Assembly (NCBI GenBank): GCA_001687465.1
Contig: LVLI01000251.1
Location: 62,001-126,000 of the forward strand
From: Halocafeteria seosinensis
Lineage: Eukaryota > Sar > Bigyra > Bicosoecida
Reading direction: 5' to 3'
Length of the DNA: 64,000 nt
In this document: piece after piece, positions 1 to 12,206 of the stretch
Layout of the letters: each line of letters begins with the position of its first letter
Position numbering within the stretch: position 1 is the first letter of the stretch
Notes under the pieces: generated by a model
Database searches by the model: none
Told to the model about the DNA's origin: nothing
The model's input: the letters and a program-made list of their open reading frames with translations, nothing else
Program-made: the position numbers and the translations under genes

Positions 1-84
1 CCCACACCTTTGTTTATCATATTGTTTCTGGTTAGGATCAGCAGCATGCTGAATAGCTTTGACGGGAATTTCAACTGTCTCAGT

Positions 85-2000
85 GGCGAGTAGGGATGCA
101 ATACAGTTTGCCGTGACTGCCCCGTACGTACGATGAAAAGCCCTTTTTACCCCGATAGGACACCATACCCCTAACCTGGCCCCAGGCTGGAAAGTTTAGC
201 TACAATTCAGGCGCTACGTCTTGCAGCACTTGCCCCGGTAAGTTGCGCTCCAATACCGGTACCACCCCCATACGATTTGCGCTCCGCATGTTTTGCCATC
301 TCTTCGGAATCTGTTTCACACCCTGTGTCTTTTTTTCCGTTTTCAGGCAGACAAACAAGCTCAACTGGCTCTAAGCAATGTAGTTCCTGCGATCCAGGAA
401 AAATATAGCGGGAGTGACAAAACCAGATGCACGGTCTGAGCTAGTAAGCCTATCATTCATTACATTGGGAATTTCTAAGGAAATTGAAAAGCCTACCTGC
501 TCATTTCAGGTGGAGAAGTGTCGTTGTTTGACGGATCATCATCTTGTCATGCATGTAGTGCTGTCCGATATGCCACATCCGGACACACTTCGTGTAAAGG
601 CTGCCGAAGTAAGGCAAACAAGTCAAGCGTTTCAAATTCTGCAGCTATGCATTAACGACGTCAGGTGGAGAAACGAGCTCTTACAAATCTCAAGGCTCTA
701 GCGCTTGCAGTAGTGTCCCGTGGGGAAAGTGCCCAACGATCAGCAAAACGGGTGCACCTCCATCTCCTGTATCTGCAATGGTTAGTGACATCAGCCATAA
801 ATCGACGGGACTTCTTAAGCTACCAGTAACGCTGTCTCTTCCCACAGCTGGAGAGTATACGAGCGGAAATCAATGTGCTTCGTGTCCAAGTAACGTCATT
901 AAGTGCTTGTGGTCTTCAATTGTACAGACGTATGCATCTTCGTTGATCTGAGGTACAGATGGCAAAACAAGCTCCAGTGGAACAAGCAGCAGTTTCGACT
1001 GTTACGATTGCCCAGCGGGTCGTTACGCTAGCATAGACCAGAGCAGTTGTAAGGATTGCCCACGTGCGTAATGCTTCCTCTAGGATTGCCATCCAGGAAT
1101 AAGGTGGTGGTCAACCCTGTTGATTTGCTGCAGACGAAGTCAGTATCTGAGACTCAGGGGCAGAAAGGTGCATCGAATACCCTTCGGACAAGTATACTAA
1201 TAACCAAAATTGTGGGTGTGAGAATTGCGCAGGTAAAGCATTGTCTCTGCAACTACCCCATATGCACTAGCTAGCATAACTTATCGTTTGTGTGCACAGC
1301 TGGAGAGGCGAGCTCTCAAGGTTCTGAGGAGTGCAGTGGTTGTGCACCGGGGAAGTATCCACGGCCCTCAAAGTGGATGCAACAGCTGTCCAATGTAAGC
1401 ACTCTCGTTACCCCAGTCGCTATTGGGTGCTTCTTTGACAGGCTGACCGCCTTGTTTGACAGCGGGAAAAATGGGTAGGTTCTCATGCTCTAATTGTGAT
1501 TCCTGTCCAACTGGGCAGTACAGCAGTAGACAACCCAGATTGATTCGCTTGCAACAGCACACCGGATGGTGGCGTACTTGGCACTCATTGCAAGATGCAC
1601 AGGTGGACAAACAAGCTCTCCTGTTCTACGGAATCTGGCTGCCAAGGCTGCCCCGCTGAAACGGGAGAGTGCTTTGTGTGTCCTGCCGGAGAGCACCAAA
1701 CAGGGGAGACTGAATGTAGCAAATGTTTGTCTGGTTACACCTCATCGTATGGCTCTGCATAACGTTATCTATGTCCTCCAGGCAGATACGAACGGGGTGA
1801 TAGGACTGTAAGCGTCAGCTGCAGCAGTATTGATCATCAGTGCGCTGCAGTGTCAACTGGTAACGGCAGACGCGTTATCATCCTCCGGAAAACGCAGCAA
1901 CGACGGGGAAGCAGCTAATCTCAGATCCCGCGACCTACTAGTGTGTCAGAACTACTCAGTTTGTCTTCCATGTGGCTGCCAGAGGAGCGGTTTCATAGCA
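85..2000 (+). pseudogene. Decayed gene for a GCC2/GCC3-like Cys-rich repeat protein
   Basis: A run of short exon-like blocks on the plus strand, each encoding about one Cys-rich repeat of the GCC2_GCC3 (ephrin-receptor-like) type. Examples are AGKFSYNSGATSCSTCP near 187-237, CSSCDPGKYSGSD near 380-415, CYDCPAGRYAS near 995-1035 and CFVCPAGEHQTGETECSKC near 1670-1730. Blocks are bounded by plausible CAG acceptors and GTAAG, GTACG or GTGCG donors about 70-120 bases apart, so the ancestor had roughly one repeat per exon. Damage is visible: an in-frame TAG at 91-93 inside the first block, and apparent frameshifts near 687, 1365 and 1620, where the CPxGK motif continues in another frame. No start codon or membrane segment is assigned and the 5' end may lie off the window. 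Sequencing error could mimic some of the frameshifts. Confidence 0.6.
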
Positions 2001-2090
2001 ACAAGAGCTGGCGGAGAGCAATCACGAGAAGCAGCGTTGGAAGGAAATAGCTTCCACTTCATATGATGGCAGTCACTTTCTCAATCGTCA

Positions 2091-3741
2091 TCATGATACC
2101 AGTCGATCTGGAAGATAGGAAGAACGTAACCATGAGCCATAATACGAATAATAAAGAAAACAGTCGATGAGACGTACATATTGCTACAATCCCTGCCGTT
2201 ACTTCTCGGAAGGAGCAGTCAAACCCGAGTATTACACCTTCCTTCGAAATGAAACGGATCCTGGTGGGTGAAGAACTGGCAGAGAGTTCCTTTCCAGCTT
2301 TTTCCCAGACACGATACTCCGGGAAAAGAGCGGAGCGCAACGGCCCTATCACTCCTGAATATCGGCGATGCCAACTGACTGCATGTTTCCATTCTTCGTC
2401 AGGTGACGAATGCCCCTCATGCCGGAAACGAGGGAATGGATGGCAAACTGCCTCCGCGTCCGACTCAAAGGTGCTCTCATATTGGGATGCAACCGTTGTA
2501 TACGATGTCTTGCTTCCTTCGCATGTGGATTCCATGCTGGGCTCTTTTTCTCGGTACGTGCATGCACGTATGTAGTCGACGAGGTATTGATCGCGCGGAT
2601 CCACGAAGTCCTTGACCGGTTTCCGTAACAAGTCCTCTTCGGACCATCCGGCAAGGTTTGCCATTGAACAACTGGATAGTACAGGAAGTACTTGAAATAG
2701 GAAGCATCAAAATATGACCGTTGAGAGAATTCTTACCTGATGTAGCTAAATCGAAGAACCCCATAAGGATCCCGCCTGTGAAGGGCTATCGCTTCACTCG
2801 AATAACAGGACACGAAGTCATGAACTTCCTTTAGCTTCTCCGCAGCACGGGTTTCCATCCACGAAGTGAGATAGCGCAGAAACTTCTCTCTTTCGCGCTT
2901 ATTTTCCATGTAGGACTGCAGCTGCATCGCAGTAGAGATTATGAGAGTCCACTGGAAAATGTGCATGGAAGAGAACTGCCGTATGAAATAATGGCATCCC
3001 AATTGCAACAACGAATCGAACGCATTGAAGCAAAAGTAGTAATGCGAAGGAAAGCTAGATACGAGGCTAACAATCATTTTGAAATAAATGCTTCCAAGAT
3101 CTGTAGTATGACAAGTCGTACAACAATTCAGCGGGCCGACGGACCGCGCTAATGAGTTAGACTTACTCATGTGCCGTACATAAACTTCATATCGTCTCTC
3201 TTTCAACCCACCGGCAAAATAAAGCGTAACAAGTAGGCACATTAGGAATAATTTAGTCCTATGCTGGGTTTTTGGAGCACGGTTTGCAAGCACGACAAGA
3301 GCGGGGAAAGCGATAACCGACAACATTCCAAACGACCTGCACCTAGACCTTGCCTCATTGTCCGTGTGCTCCAATTTGACGAAGAAAACGTGCTTACCCG
3401 TAATAGTAAAACACATGGTCATTCCGTGCGTCCTCTACGAACTCCCGCAAAACTAGGTAAAGGCCCGTAAGCTGGAATGCGATGATTCCAAACACATTCA
3501 GGGAGCCATCACGAAACAATTTCCACTCTTGAAACGCATCTTCGATTTCGTCCTTCTTAAATCGAGTACAGAGTAGCGTTGTTCCTTCCATCTCAATTGG
3601 AGATTCTGTGTCTTCCTCTCCTTCGTAAGCGCTTCCCCTCGGGGAGCGCGAATGAGCCGCGTGTAAGGCTGCTTTCTTTAGCTGCTGCTGCTCATACCGG
3701 CTCTTTTCGGCATCCGTTGCGCCTACATGGTAGGGCAACAT
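2091..3741 (-). CDS. Multi-pass membrane protein with a C-terminal PAS-like domain
   Basis: Five exons read in consistent phase: 3741-3398, 3336-3167, 3100-2737, 2671-2178 and 2107-2091, giving about 462 residues. The N-terminus is polar (Q/K/R/E-rich), followed by several hydrophobic segments (for example GSLNVFGIIAFQLTGLYLVL and LFLMCLLVTLYFAGG). After a charged linker there is a PAS-like fold, with the core pattern ISCSMANLAGWSEEDLL then DFVDPRDQYLVDYI and the late strands RIRFISKEGVILGFDCSF. The last exon is only 17 bases and ends the protein at YRLVS. No cyclase, kinase or other output domain is visible, so the PAS may be a sensor acting through a partner. The start is uncertain: ATGs at 3786 and 3741 are possible, or an upstream exon near 4040-4109 could be spliced on. 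Confidence 0.6.
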
Positions 3742-3786
3742 ATCGTTAGAAAGCGGGTTGACTTGGCAAAGCCACGAATTCCCCAT

Positions 3787-4548
3787 TTCTTAATGCGCAT
3801 AGAAGCCGTACAATTGTAGAACTTCGAACTTTTCACGAGGGGGGAGGGGTTGTCTGCCTGTACTGTGCAGTACTTAACAGTAACTTCCTTGAGTTCACCT
3901 ATATTTTTTCGTCCGTCTCGCGGTAGAAACCATTGGAATAGACTGGATTCTCGAGTGGCAAACCAATGTAACTCATTGGATTTATCGGACGGGCAGCCAA
4001 ACACGTGTGGAGCATCTTCCAGCTCACCTTTGGCGAAGTCGCAAGTCGCGGTGAGTGAGGTCGCATGTTGCTCTCCAAAGTGGTGGACCACCGCGCATAA
4101 CAAAACCAAGGCCTTCCGGTCCTTGACCCATTACTCTGCGCGATCAAACAAATGTTTCCAATGGTTATACGTATCCTTTTCGGTGAGCTTAATTCAATTC
4201 GATTCAGTGCTTGTACGTTCAGTTCCTCTTAGATTTCGGGTTTTCCGGATTCCATCCGGTCCGGATTTCGGGTCCCATCTTCATTTCATAACAACCCACC
4301 CCACGGTACTGTATGTGTAAGACGTCTTCTTGCTTCATACATTCGTCCGAGGATTGGTGGTGGAATTGTGGTTGTCAAGTTGAAGTTTGGGGTGTGGGTA
4401 TCTATCCCCTGAAGAAGAAAAAAAAAAGAGGAATTGTAGTAGAAAAAAACGAGAATCCTCCAGTATAAGGATGAGGAAGCCACATCTGGTTCATCTCCCT
4501 CATCAACGCCAAGCGCGTCGTGAACGGCGTCCTGATGTGGAGGCCGCC
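3787..4548. other. Intergenic region between the divergent PAS and sulfotransferase genes
   Basis: Upstream region shared by the minus-strand PAS gene and the plus-strand sulfotransferase. Open frames here (for example minus 4109-3723) lack recognisable protein features, apart from a possible extra 5' exon of the PAS gene. A short palindrome, ATCCGG-T-CCGGAT, sits near 4251-4263. No RNA gene was seen. Confidence 0.4.
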
Positions 4549-6785
4549 ATGGCGTCCCCCGAGGAACAGGAGCACTTGAAAAAGAAGCGTGGTTTTTTCG
4601 CGAGGCACCCCAAAAAGATAATGACACTCATTACGATATTAACTACGCTTATCGTCGGCGCCATTGTATCCTCTGCAATGAGTGGCAGTGGCGGCGGGGC
4701 GTCCTCGTCAGCTGACAGCGGTGGTAATAATAGCCCTTCAGAGGAGGACACGGGGGACCAAAATGCAGCGCGTTTGCTGCCGAGCGCTAGTAATAAAATT
4801 GTGGGATACTTTCAGGCACTCCAACAAGCGTACGCGACTGTTGGGAATCGTCAGCAGCAGGATGACCAGCAGCAGCAGCAGTCACAGTATGGGGAGAGTA
4901 TTGCCAGTACAAAGTGCCGTATGGACACTGACATGGCTTGGGAGCACTGGAATTCGATACTGACCACGGACGATACCGGAGAGAAGGCGTATGAACTTTT
5001 TGATCGCCCCGGCAAGTGTTTCAATTTCGAGAGAATCCTGCTTCCTCGGCGCCATCCAGTGGATCCCAACAAGGAATGGATCGCTGTCATAAGGACCCAA
5101 AAGACGGCCTCCAAGACTGTCACTGCTGTTTTGAAATGGTTGGCAGCTGATCTACACGGCAGCCAAGGTGTCAACAGTCCTCGAGACATCTGCAACGCCC
5201 AGTTCTTTGGAAGTTCTGTCGTACCTACGGCCTCGGAAGTCAAACGCATGAAGGATGTCATGACCGCGAACGAGTTATACAGTAATCCGTACCAGGCAAG
5301 GATGGATTTCGCTCGTCAACAAGGTATTCCAAAGGGACAGGAAAGCTACTGGAGTGTCGTATCGAAGAGTGACCGAAAGGGGTCGGTGGTACTGGATAAC
5401 ATGTTCCTGCGCCAGAGGAAAGATGGGGGTATTCCTGGACTAGAGGCATCCGCATTGTCGGCCGCACCACCCTCGCTATTGCCTAGCTTTAACAGCGAAG
5501 TAATTGCTGAGTGGTATAAAGGAGCTCAGCTGCAGAAGTATGATGTTTCTCTGAAAAAGGTGCATGGGAATCAACCACCTGGATGTAACGGTTTCGACCC
5601 ACCTCATAAGATCGTTCCCGACAGCGCCAAATGCAAATATCTTTATCAACAGCACATGCATGCTATCGACGTATTTGGTGCGATATGGGAAATGGAGGGA
5701 GTGAAACCGGAGGATGTTCGAATCGTCACTGCCATCCGACATCCAGTACGGCGCACGTTAAGTGAATACAAACATTTGGGAATCCGAGGTAAGGAGTTAT
5801 CTGTGTCATGATTACATTGCTCGTAACATTAAATGCGAAATGTTTTCATGTTGCAGGGAAAGCCCTATGGGATTATTGTCATCATCCTGACTTTAACGAT
5901 TTGGGAGCGTCATGGAAGACTGGGAATAATAAATTCGGAACTGGTGACAAAGGGAGAAACTATTTTCGAGAGTTCATGCTAAATGAGTACCATGCATATG
6001 GCATGAGAAATAGGCAGACGAAGATGCTTTCTGGTCTTGTCACTGAACCGACTGTGCCGTCGCTCGCAGATAGTAGACACATCTGGAAGCAAATCGCCAA
6101 CCCATTAATGGATCTCGAAGGGCAAAAACGATTTGCGCAGTTTGATGGCAATGTTTCTGGTGCACCATCTGATGCGGAGTATATGCGCTGGGGATTAGCG
6201 GCATTTCATCAAGCCCAGTATCAGCTTACTAATTCAACGGGATTTCTACTGCTGGAGCGTTTACCGGAGTCCATAGCCGTACTACTGTACACCCTCAATT
6301 GGCGTCCCGAAATTCGTTTAACAGATAAGCAGCTTTGCTTCCCTACCAGCCAGCTGACACATAAGGATTCGTTCCTATTTTCTGATTGGTCTAACGTTAC
6401 AAAGCACAGCGGAAGCGGTAATAGTATCCAAGTCTCTTCAAATGTTCGCGAAGAGGTTCATGACCTAAAGCCGGCAACTGAAGATAGTGCGAAAGTTATT
6501 CGAGGATCAGAAGTAGACACGGTGTCTCCGGGGTCACGGGCATGGAATCGACTTCTACACATAAGTGAACATATGGGGAAAGCATTGTCCAGTAGGGAGG
6601 GCGTAGACCACCAAAAGATTCCTTTTGACGTAGACCAACATATATTCAACGACATACTCGCCGTTAATCATTGGGATGCTGCTCTTTTCTACTGGACTGA
6701 CAAGTTATTGTCCGCAAGAGTATCTCTTGTTAAGCAAGAACTGGCTGAAATGGAAGAAAAACATTCAACGAAGGGTGGAAAGTAG
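4549..6785 (+). CDS. HS6ST-like carbohydrate sulfotransferase (type II membrane protein), copy A
   Basis: Two exons, 4549-5788 and 5857-6785, joined in phase 1; 722 residues. The chosen ATG at 4549 lies in the strong context GCCGCCATGG and is followed by a basic stretch and one membrane segment (IMTLITILTTLIVGAIVSSA), giving a Golgi type II topology. A Gly/Ser/Gln-rich stem follows. PAPS-binding signatures fit the Sulfotransfer_2 / heparan-sulfate O-sulfotransferase group: a 5'-phosphosulfate loop RTQKTASKTV near residue 184 and a 3'-phosphate motif RHPVRRTLSEYKHL near residue 400, which is closest to the RDPVxRYLSEW pattern of HS 6-O-sulfotransferases. The expected reaction is transfer of sulfate from PAPS to a polysaccharide in the Golgi; the acceptor sugar cannot be told. 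It is the convergent partner of copy B at 7057-9519. Confidence 0.8.
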
Positions 6786-7056
6786 TCACAGACTAGCGCG
6801 AATAAGGTCGTTCAGTGTCATTCATGCTTTTTCCTCTCCGTTCATAAGGAAGCCTGGAAAGGTTAAATCCAGCTACTGCCGAACCCAAAGGTGGGGAATC
6901 TACTGCCAAAGCTGGGGTCATGTCACGCGAAGCGTTTCAGATTATTATTATTAAGCAGCTCTGGTTGGATCCATCTTAATACTCCGTACCGACGGAATAT
7001 TCAGCTACAACGTCCCGTCTGTGTTACAACAGGTGGTTCCTGTTATGAAACAGAAT
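6786..7056. other. Shared 3' flank of the convergent sulfotransferases
   Basis: A 271-base tail-to-tail spacer between the stop codons of the two sulfotransferase paralogues. No feature seen beyond presumed 3' UTRs. Confidence 0.5.
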
Positions 7057-9519
7057 TTATTTATGTGCGCTTTCTAATGCTGCAAGCTCGCGTTTCACTA
7101 ATGCCACGCGTGCACTTAGTAGTTTGTCCGACCAATAAAACAAGGATGCATCTAGATGGTTCGTCGCTAGAATATCGTTGGAAATATCGTCATCCACTGC
7201 AAAGGGTATCTTTCGTTTATCCACGTTTTCCCGGTTGGTGAGTTGCTCACTAAGCCCTTTACTTATATGTAGCAAACGTTCCCACGCCTTGCTATCAGGC
7301 GCCCCCACATTCCGCGCTCCTTGAATAACATGTCGACTATCCTCCGTTGCCGACCTCATAGTATCGTCCACTACTCGCGGTATGTCGGAAGACAGATGAA
7401 TAGACTTATCTAGATTGGCTCCTTGAAAATGATAGTTCTGAGGCTTCTGACTCAGCTCTTTTTTGCGTGCTGCATCTTGCTCGGCGTCATAATCGTATTC
7501 CTGTCCCTCCCAATTGCCGAAAAGCAAGGGATCTTCGGAGACCCTAGCAGAGGGGAACCGCTTTAAGCGATCTGGTACAGTCACCCTTGGTCTCCAATCA
7601 AACGTGTAAAGCATCACTGCTATAGATTCGGGCAGCCGCTCCATTAATACAACTGCCGAAGAATTCAAAATCTGAAATTGCGCTTGGCGCAAGGCCGTCC
7701 TAGCCCACTCAAGGTACTGCTTCGGCAACTTGGTTTCAGGTGACACCGGCCCAGGAGCGTATTGTTTCATTCCTTCTGAATCCATAATACCGTCAAGGAG
7801 CTGTTGGAAAGCCAGCCTGCTCTGGTCCAATGTAAGCACCTGAGGCTCAGTCACAAGGCCGGATATCATCTTCACCTGCCGATTGCGCATCCCAAACGCA
7901 TGAAAATGGTTCAACATAAAGTTCCTAAAGTAATTCTTGCCATGATCGCCTTTTCCGAATTCATCATTACCGGTAGCCCAATGAGAGCCGAGGCCCTTGA
8001 ATTTCGGGTGATGACAGTAGTCCCAAACAGGTTGTCCTGCAATTGTTCATGCTTCATGTATTCTCAGACATTTACTGAAGGTTTGTACCGTTTTCGACTT
8101 ACCTCCAAACGCTAAATGTTTATACTCACTCAAAGTTCTCTTTACTGGATGCCTCAGGGCGGTAATGATACGGACACGGTTCGACTCTACTGCCATAGTT
8201 TCCCAAAGCGAGCCAAAAATGTCGCCCACGTGCATATGCTGCTGAAAAACATAGTTACATCTGTAACTATTAGGCGTAATTTTTTGGGGAGGATCGAATC
8301 CACTACATCCTCGTTCAAAGGACTCCTTGCGCGTTATTTTGTATTCTTCCAACTCCGCTCCTTTGTACCACGGATTCACGGCTTCCGAGTCAAATACAGG
8401 AATGATCCGCTCTGGAGCTTGCTCAAGGAACTCTGGACGAAGTCCTTTGAAATCGTATATTTTGGCTGCTCCACGTATCCAGTGATTATCGAGTACAATC
8501 GATTTTTCCTCCTTTGAATTTTCCACTGCTTTCCAGTAATCTGTGTCTTTGGTAACCTGAGCTTTTGCGAACTCGAGACGCTGTGAATAGGGGTCACGAA
8601 ACAGACGGGAAGCAGGCATAATGTCCCGCACTTCATTGACCTCCTCTGTCGTGGGAACAGCCGAGGTTCCAAAAAAGTTGGCGTTACATACAGTGCGGGC
8701 TGCACCGTCTCCTTTGAACGCATCTGCTAACAACCACAACAATATTGCGGTAACAGTCTTAGACGCCGTTTTCTGAACGCGAATAATTGCTGTCCAGTCT
8801 GATTTACTAATTCTGGAAACTTTGGGAAGCAAGATTGGCTGAAAGTTGAAACACTGGTTATCAGAATCCGGCAAAGTTGAAAACACGTGGTACGATTTTG
8901 ACACATCAGTTGAAACCTTCAGTAGCTTCTGCCAGTCGTTCCAGTCATGCATAGAGTGCTTGAACAGACTACAGTCATAAGCACTTGATTGCTTTTTTCC
9001 TGCACTGGTCGAGTCAGAAACGACATTGTGATTCACAGTTGACGTCTCTTCTTTACTCTCCGCAACATTCGTGTCCTTCTCCTCCTCTTTGGTGCTGGTC
9101 GTGGACGTACCAGAACTAGTCGTACTTATTGTTGTAACCGTGTTTCCTTCCGAACTTGTTTCCGGTTCAGCTTGTTGCTCCTTGAATGCACGTAAATGTG
9201 TTTGCGTCTGCCCTGTTTGGTCCTGTTTAGAGGCCTCTTGGGAGGACCCTTGGTCCCCCCTGGGTGAAAGATTTGGAAGTTTTTCCACAAGTGGTGGTAA
9301 ATCCTCTGTCACTCGGCGAAGAATGGGTCTTCCGTAGCCATTTGCGTCCGTTTCCAAGTGCACGCCGACCAGAGTCAGGAGGATTCCGACACAACAGATG
9401 ATGGCGAACAAGATGACGAGAGCATTTTTTACCCAGGAACCATTGGAACGACTATTTGAGCTTGATAAAGGGGAAGACCTCTTGACTTGAGACGACCGTG
9501 GGGGTTGGCGCAGCGCCAT
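7057..9519 (-). CDS. HS6ST-like carbohydrate sulfotransferase (type II membrane protein), copy B
   Basis: Two exons, 9519-8103 and 8036-7057, joined in phase 1; 798 residues. The start at 9519 (MALRQPP) precedes a membrane anchor (ALVILFAIICCVGILLTLVG) and a long Ser/Thr/Glu/Gln-rich stem of about 170 residues. The PAPS-binding elements are RVQKTASKTV near residue 250 and RHPVKRTLSEYKHL near residue 460. The single intron interrupts the same codon context just after SEYKHL as in copy A, so the two genes are duplicates. After the intron both read WDYCHHP and later share the NYFR and MRNRQ segments. The stem is longer and less conserved than the catalytic region. The function is inferred as Golgi polysaccharide sulfation. 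Confidence 0.8.
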
Positions 9520-9778
9520 TTCCTGCGTTGCTGAAGCTCCAAGACACTCCCACGCGCCATACACCCTCCTATAAGCCCACCTGACGCTATCTTCACAATA
9601 TCTTCATTTATAACGCGATATATGTAGCCAATGAATGGAAGTCAACTAGATCGGACAATCTTTTCTTTCATCACTGACACAGTGCTTTCATTGAGCTCGT
9701 TTCAGGCCGTATTGTGCAGTCTTGAGGAGCCTATTACATAGTACCAGTCGGCTTGGATAGCATACAATACGGAAGAGA
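9520..9778. promoter_or_regulatory. Short divergent promoter region (sulfotransferase B / UTP15)
   Basis: Only 259 bases separate the start codons of the minus-strand sulfotransferase and plus-strand UTP15, so this stretch must hold both promoters and 5' UTRs. No specific factor site was recognised. Confidence 0.4.
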
Positions 9779-12129
9779 ATGTCGTCTGATTTCCCGAAAT
9801 TGGAAATCAAACGATTTCCTCAACTGGAGGAAAGAGAGACCGAGGAAGGTAATGTCTATCTTCAGTGCTTTTTTTAGATGCTTTATGCACCGTGTATACG
9901 GGTCGTTTTGGCCCGATCCGATGTGAAAATGAGTATAGTTTGTCACCAAAGTGGAATAGCGTGATTGCATGGTGTATGTGCTCTGTTTGCAGCTCGGTTT
10001 TGGAAGCGCTTCCGTCGTCCCGTGACCATTTCCCAAGTACGTAATGCATTATATGGAGCGTTCCCATGCATTAGCCGTGTATGTATGCTGTATGCGATGC
10101 CATGTATACTAAATGCAGATTGGTGCTGTCAACCACTTATGCTTCAACCCAGTGGCCCCACACGACTTGGCGGTGACCACTTCAGCAAGGTTAGTTTGGC
10201 AATGATCACCATATGTGCTACTATCATTGCTCGATATCCTTTTCGGGATGTTTTGGCAGAATCGTGGTGTACAATGGACAGAATTTGGCACCGAAACACA
10301 CGTTCAGTCGGTTCAAAGATATTGCCCGATCGGGAGAATTCCGTCCCCGAGATGGCAAACTACTGGTCGGAGGAAGTGACAGTGGACCAATTCACTTGCA
10401 TAATGCCTCCACGAAAGCAATGTTGCGTGTATTCCGAGGTCATAAAGGCCCTGTATATGCAACAAAATTTAGTGGGAGAACAAATATAATTTCCGGTGGG
10501 GATGATGCTACGGTCAAAGTCTGGGATGTGTCTTCAGAAAGTCCTGTCACCAGTTTGGATAACAAACACACAGACTATGTGCGGGCCATCGCATGTTCGG
10601 ACGTATCGTCATCTATCTTTGCCTCTGGAAGCTACGACCACACTGTGAAGTTATGGGACAGTCGAGTACAACAGAGTGGCTCTGGCAGTCATCCCACAAT
10701 GGAACTAGACCATGGTGCTCCCGTCTCTGCGTTGATGATGCTGCGAGGAAACGGTACTCTTGTTAGTGCGGGAAGTAATTATCTCAAGGTTTGGGATATT
10801 GTGTCAGGGGGAAAGCTATTGACGACGTTGTCGAACCACCAGAAACAGATTACGACACTATGTCTTGACGGCACTCAAGAACGCTTGCTTTCAGGCGGCC
10901 TGGATGGGCACATCAAATTTTACGATCTCAACACGTACGAAGTTGCTTATGGATTTAAGCACTCCTCGCCCATTCTGAGTGCTGCTGTGAATGCTGATAA
11001 CACCCGTCTGGCCATCGGAACAACTGATAAGACGGTGACAGTAAAGCAGCGAATCGTGCCCAGCAAGCAAGTAGCTGCCGAAAAGAGACAAGCTGATGTT
11101 ATACGAGGAGGCTCCTACAAGTACTTCATGAGAGGGCAAAGTCGAACTCCTTCCACCAGTGACATTGTAGCCGAAACGGACAAAGCTCCCAAACTGAACA
11201 AGTACGAAAAGTATCTAAAGAAGTTCCAATACAACGAAGCATTGACTGCTACGCTGAGCACTTTCAACCCCATTATAATATTGTCGATGCTAGAGGAGCT
11301 GACACGCAGAGGGGGACTGCGTGCCGCCATTGCCAACAGGGATGAAACGAACCTGGAACCACTTGTCTCCTTTGTCGTTCGCTACATCACCCATCCCCGG
11401 TATAGCTCCGTGTTATTGGATGTAGCAAACATGATTTTGGATATTTATGCCCCTGTAATGGGTCAGAGCTACACAATTGACCACTGGTTTGTGAAGCTAC
11501 AACATAAACTGAGGGAAGAGTTGAAAGTGCAGCACCAACTGTTTCACTTACAAGGTGCTTTGGATGCGATTGTTGCAGCTTCCACCTCGAATCCGTATTA
11601 TGATTCTAATGAAAATAACCAAAGTCAGGAGGGAAATTTGTTGGAGGATGAGGATCAGGATCAATCTACACAGTCACAGAACGACCGAGAAGTACGTGTC
11701 GATGAAGCCACGGAGCATGAGGAAGATTTCTCTCCGGAGGCGATGGATTCAGTCGGGGCTGAGAAAAAGGAAGAGGAAAATGTATCGGAAGAAGAAGTTG
11801 CGAGCTCTCGAGACGAACAACTTGCAGGACAGCACAATCAGGTTGACGAAAACATCCAGGAAGAACAGAACGCCATGATCCCCGAAAACTCAGCCGACAA
11901 AATGGAAGGCAGCGTGGAGAAAACCCCCCAAACAGGGCGCAAAAGAAAGAAGAAACGTTCTGCTGGTGAGTCGTCCGAAGTCGACAATTCCACGGCCAAT
12001 GGGCATTTTGTCACTCCCTCAAAATTAGCTGAGACTAACCCCAGTACGGCAAAGGCTCCCAAGACGAAACCAAGCACGAAGAAGAAGCGGAAGAAACACA
12101 AGAAGTCATCTCCCGCTAGCACGACCTGA
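9779..12129 (+). CDS. UTP15: UTP15-like U3 snoRNP WD40 protein
   Basis: Four exons in phase: 9779-9848, 9993-10036, 10119-10189 and 10260-12129; 684 residues. The N-terminus MSSDFPKLEIKRFPQLEERE and the following RFWKRFRRPVTISQ match the conserved UTP15 opening. About six WD40 blades follow (for example GHKGPVYATKFSG, SGSYDHTVKLWD, SGGLDGHIKFYD). After them come YEKYLKKFQYNEAL and a helical region typical of the UTP15 C-terminal domain. The last roughly 200 residues are an acidic then Lys-rich tail (KKKRKKHKKSSPAS), probably nucleolar targeting. UTP15 belongs to the t-UTP/UtpA complex of the small-subunit processome, acting in rDNA transcription and 18S pre-rRNA processing. It converges on the WDR53-like gene with 77 bases between stops. 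Confidence 0.92.
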
Positions 12130-12206
12130 GATATTTACACATGGGCAATGGCTATCATACTGATGTGAAAATACTTTTTGCTATATATGTCTGTATCAGC
12201 GGAGCG

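Noticed and set aside
2249-2575. 108-codon plus-strand frame
   Set aside because: It is antisense to the PAS-domain exon, which has clear domain and splice support.
4387-4548. In-frame 5' extension of sulfotransferase A (54 codons)
   Set aside because: The extension is Lys/Arg-rich low-complexity with an A run, and the ATG at 4549 has a far better start context just before the membrane anchor.
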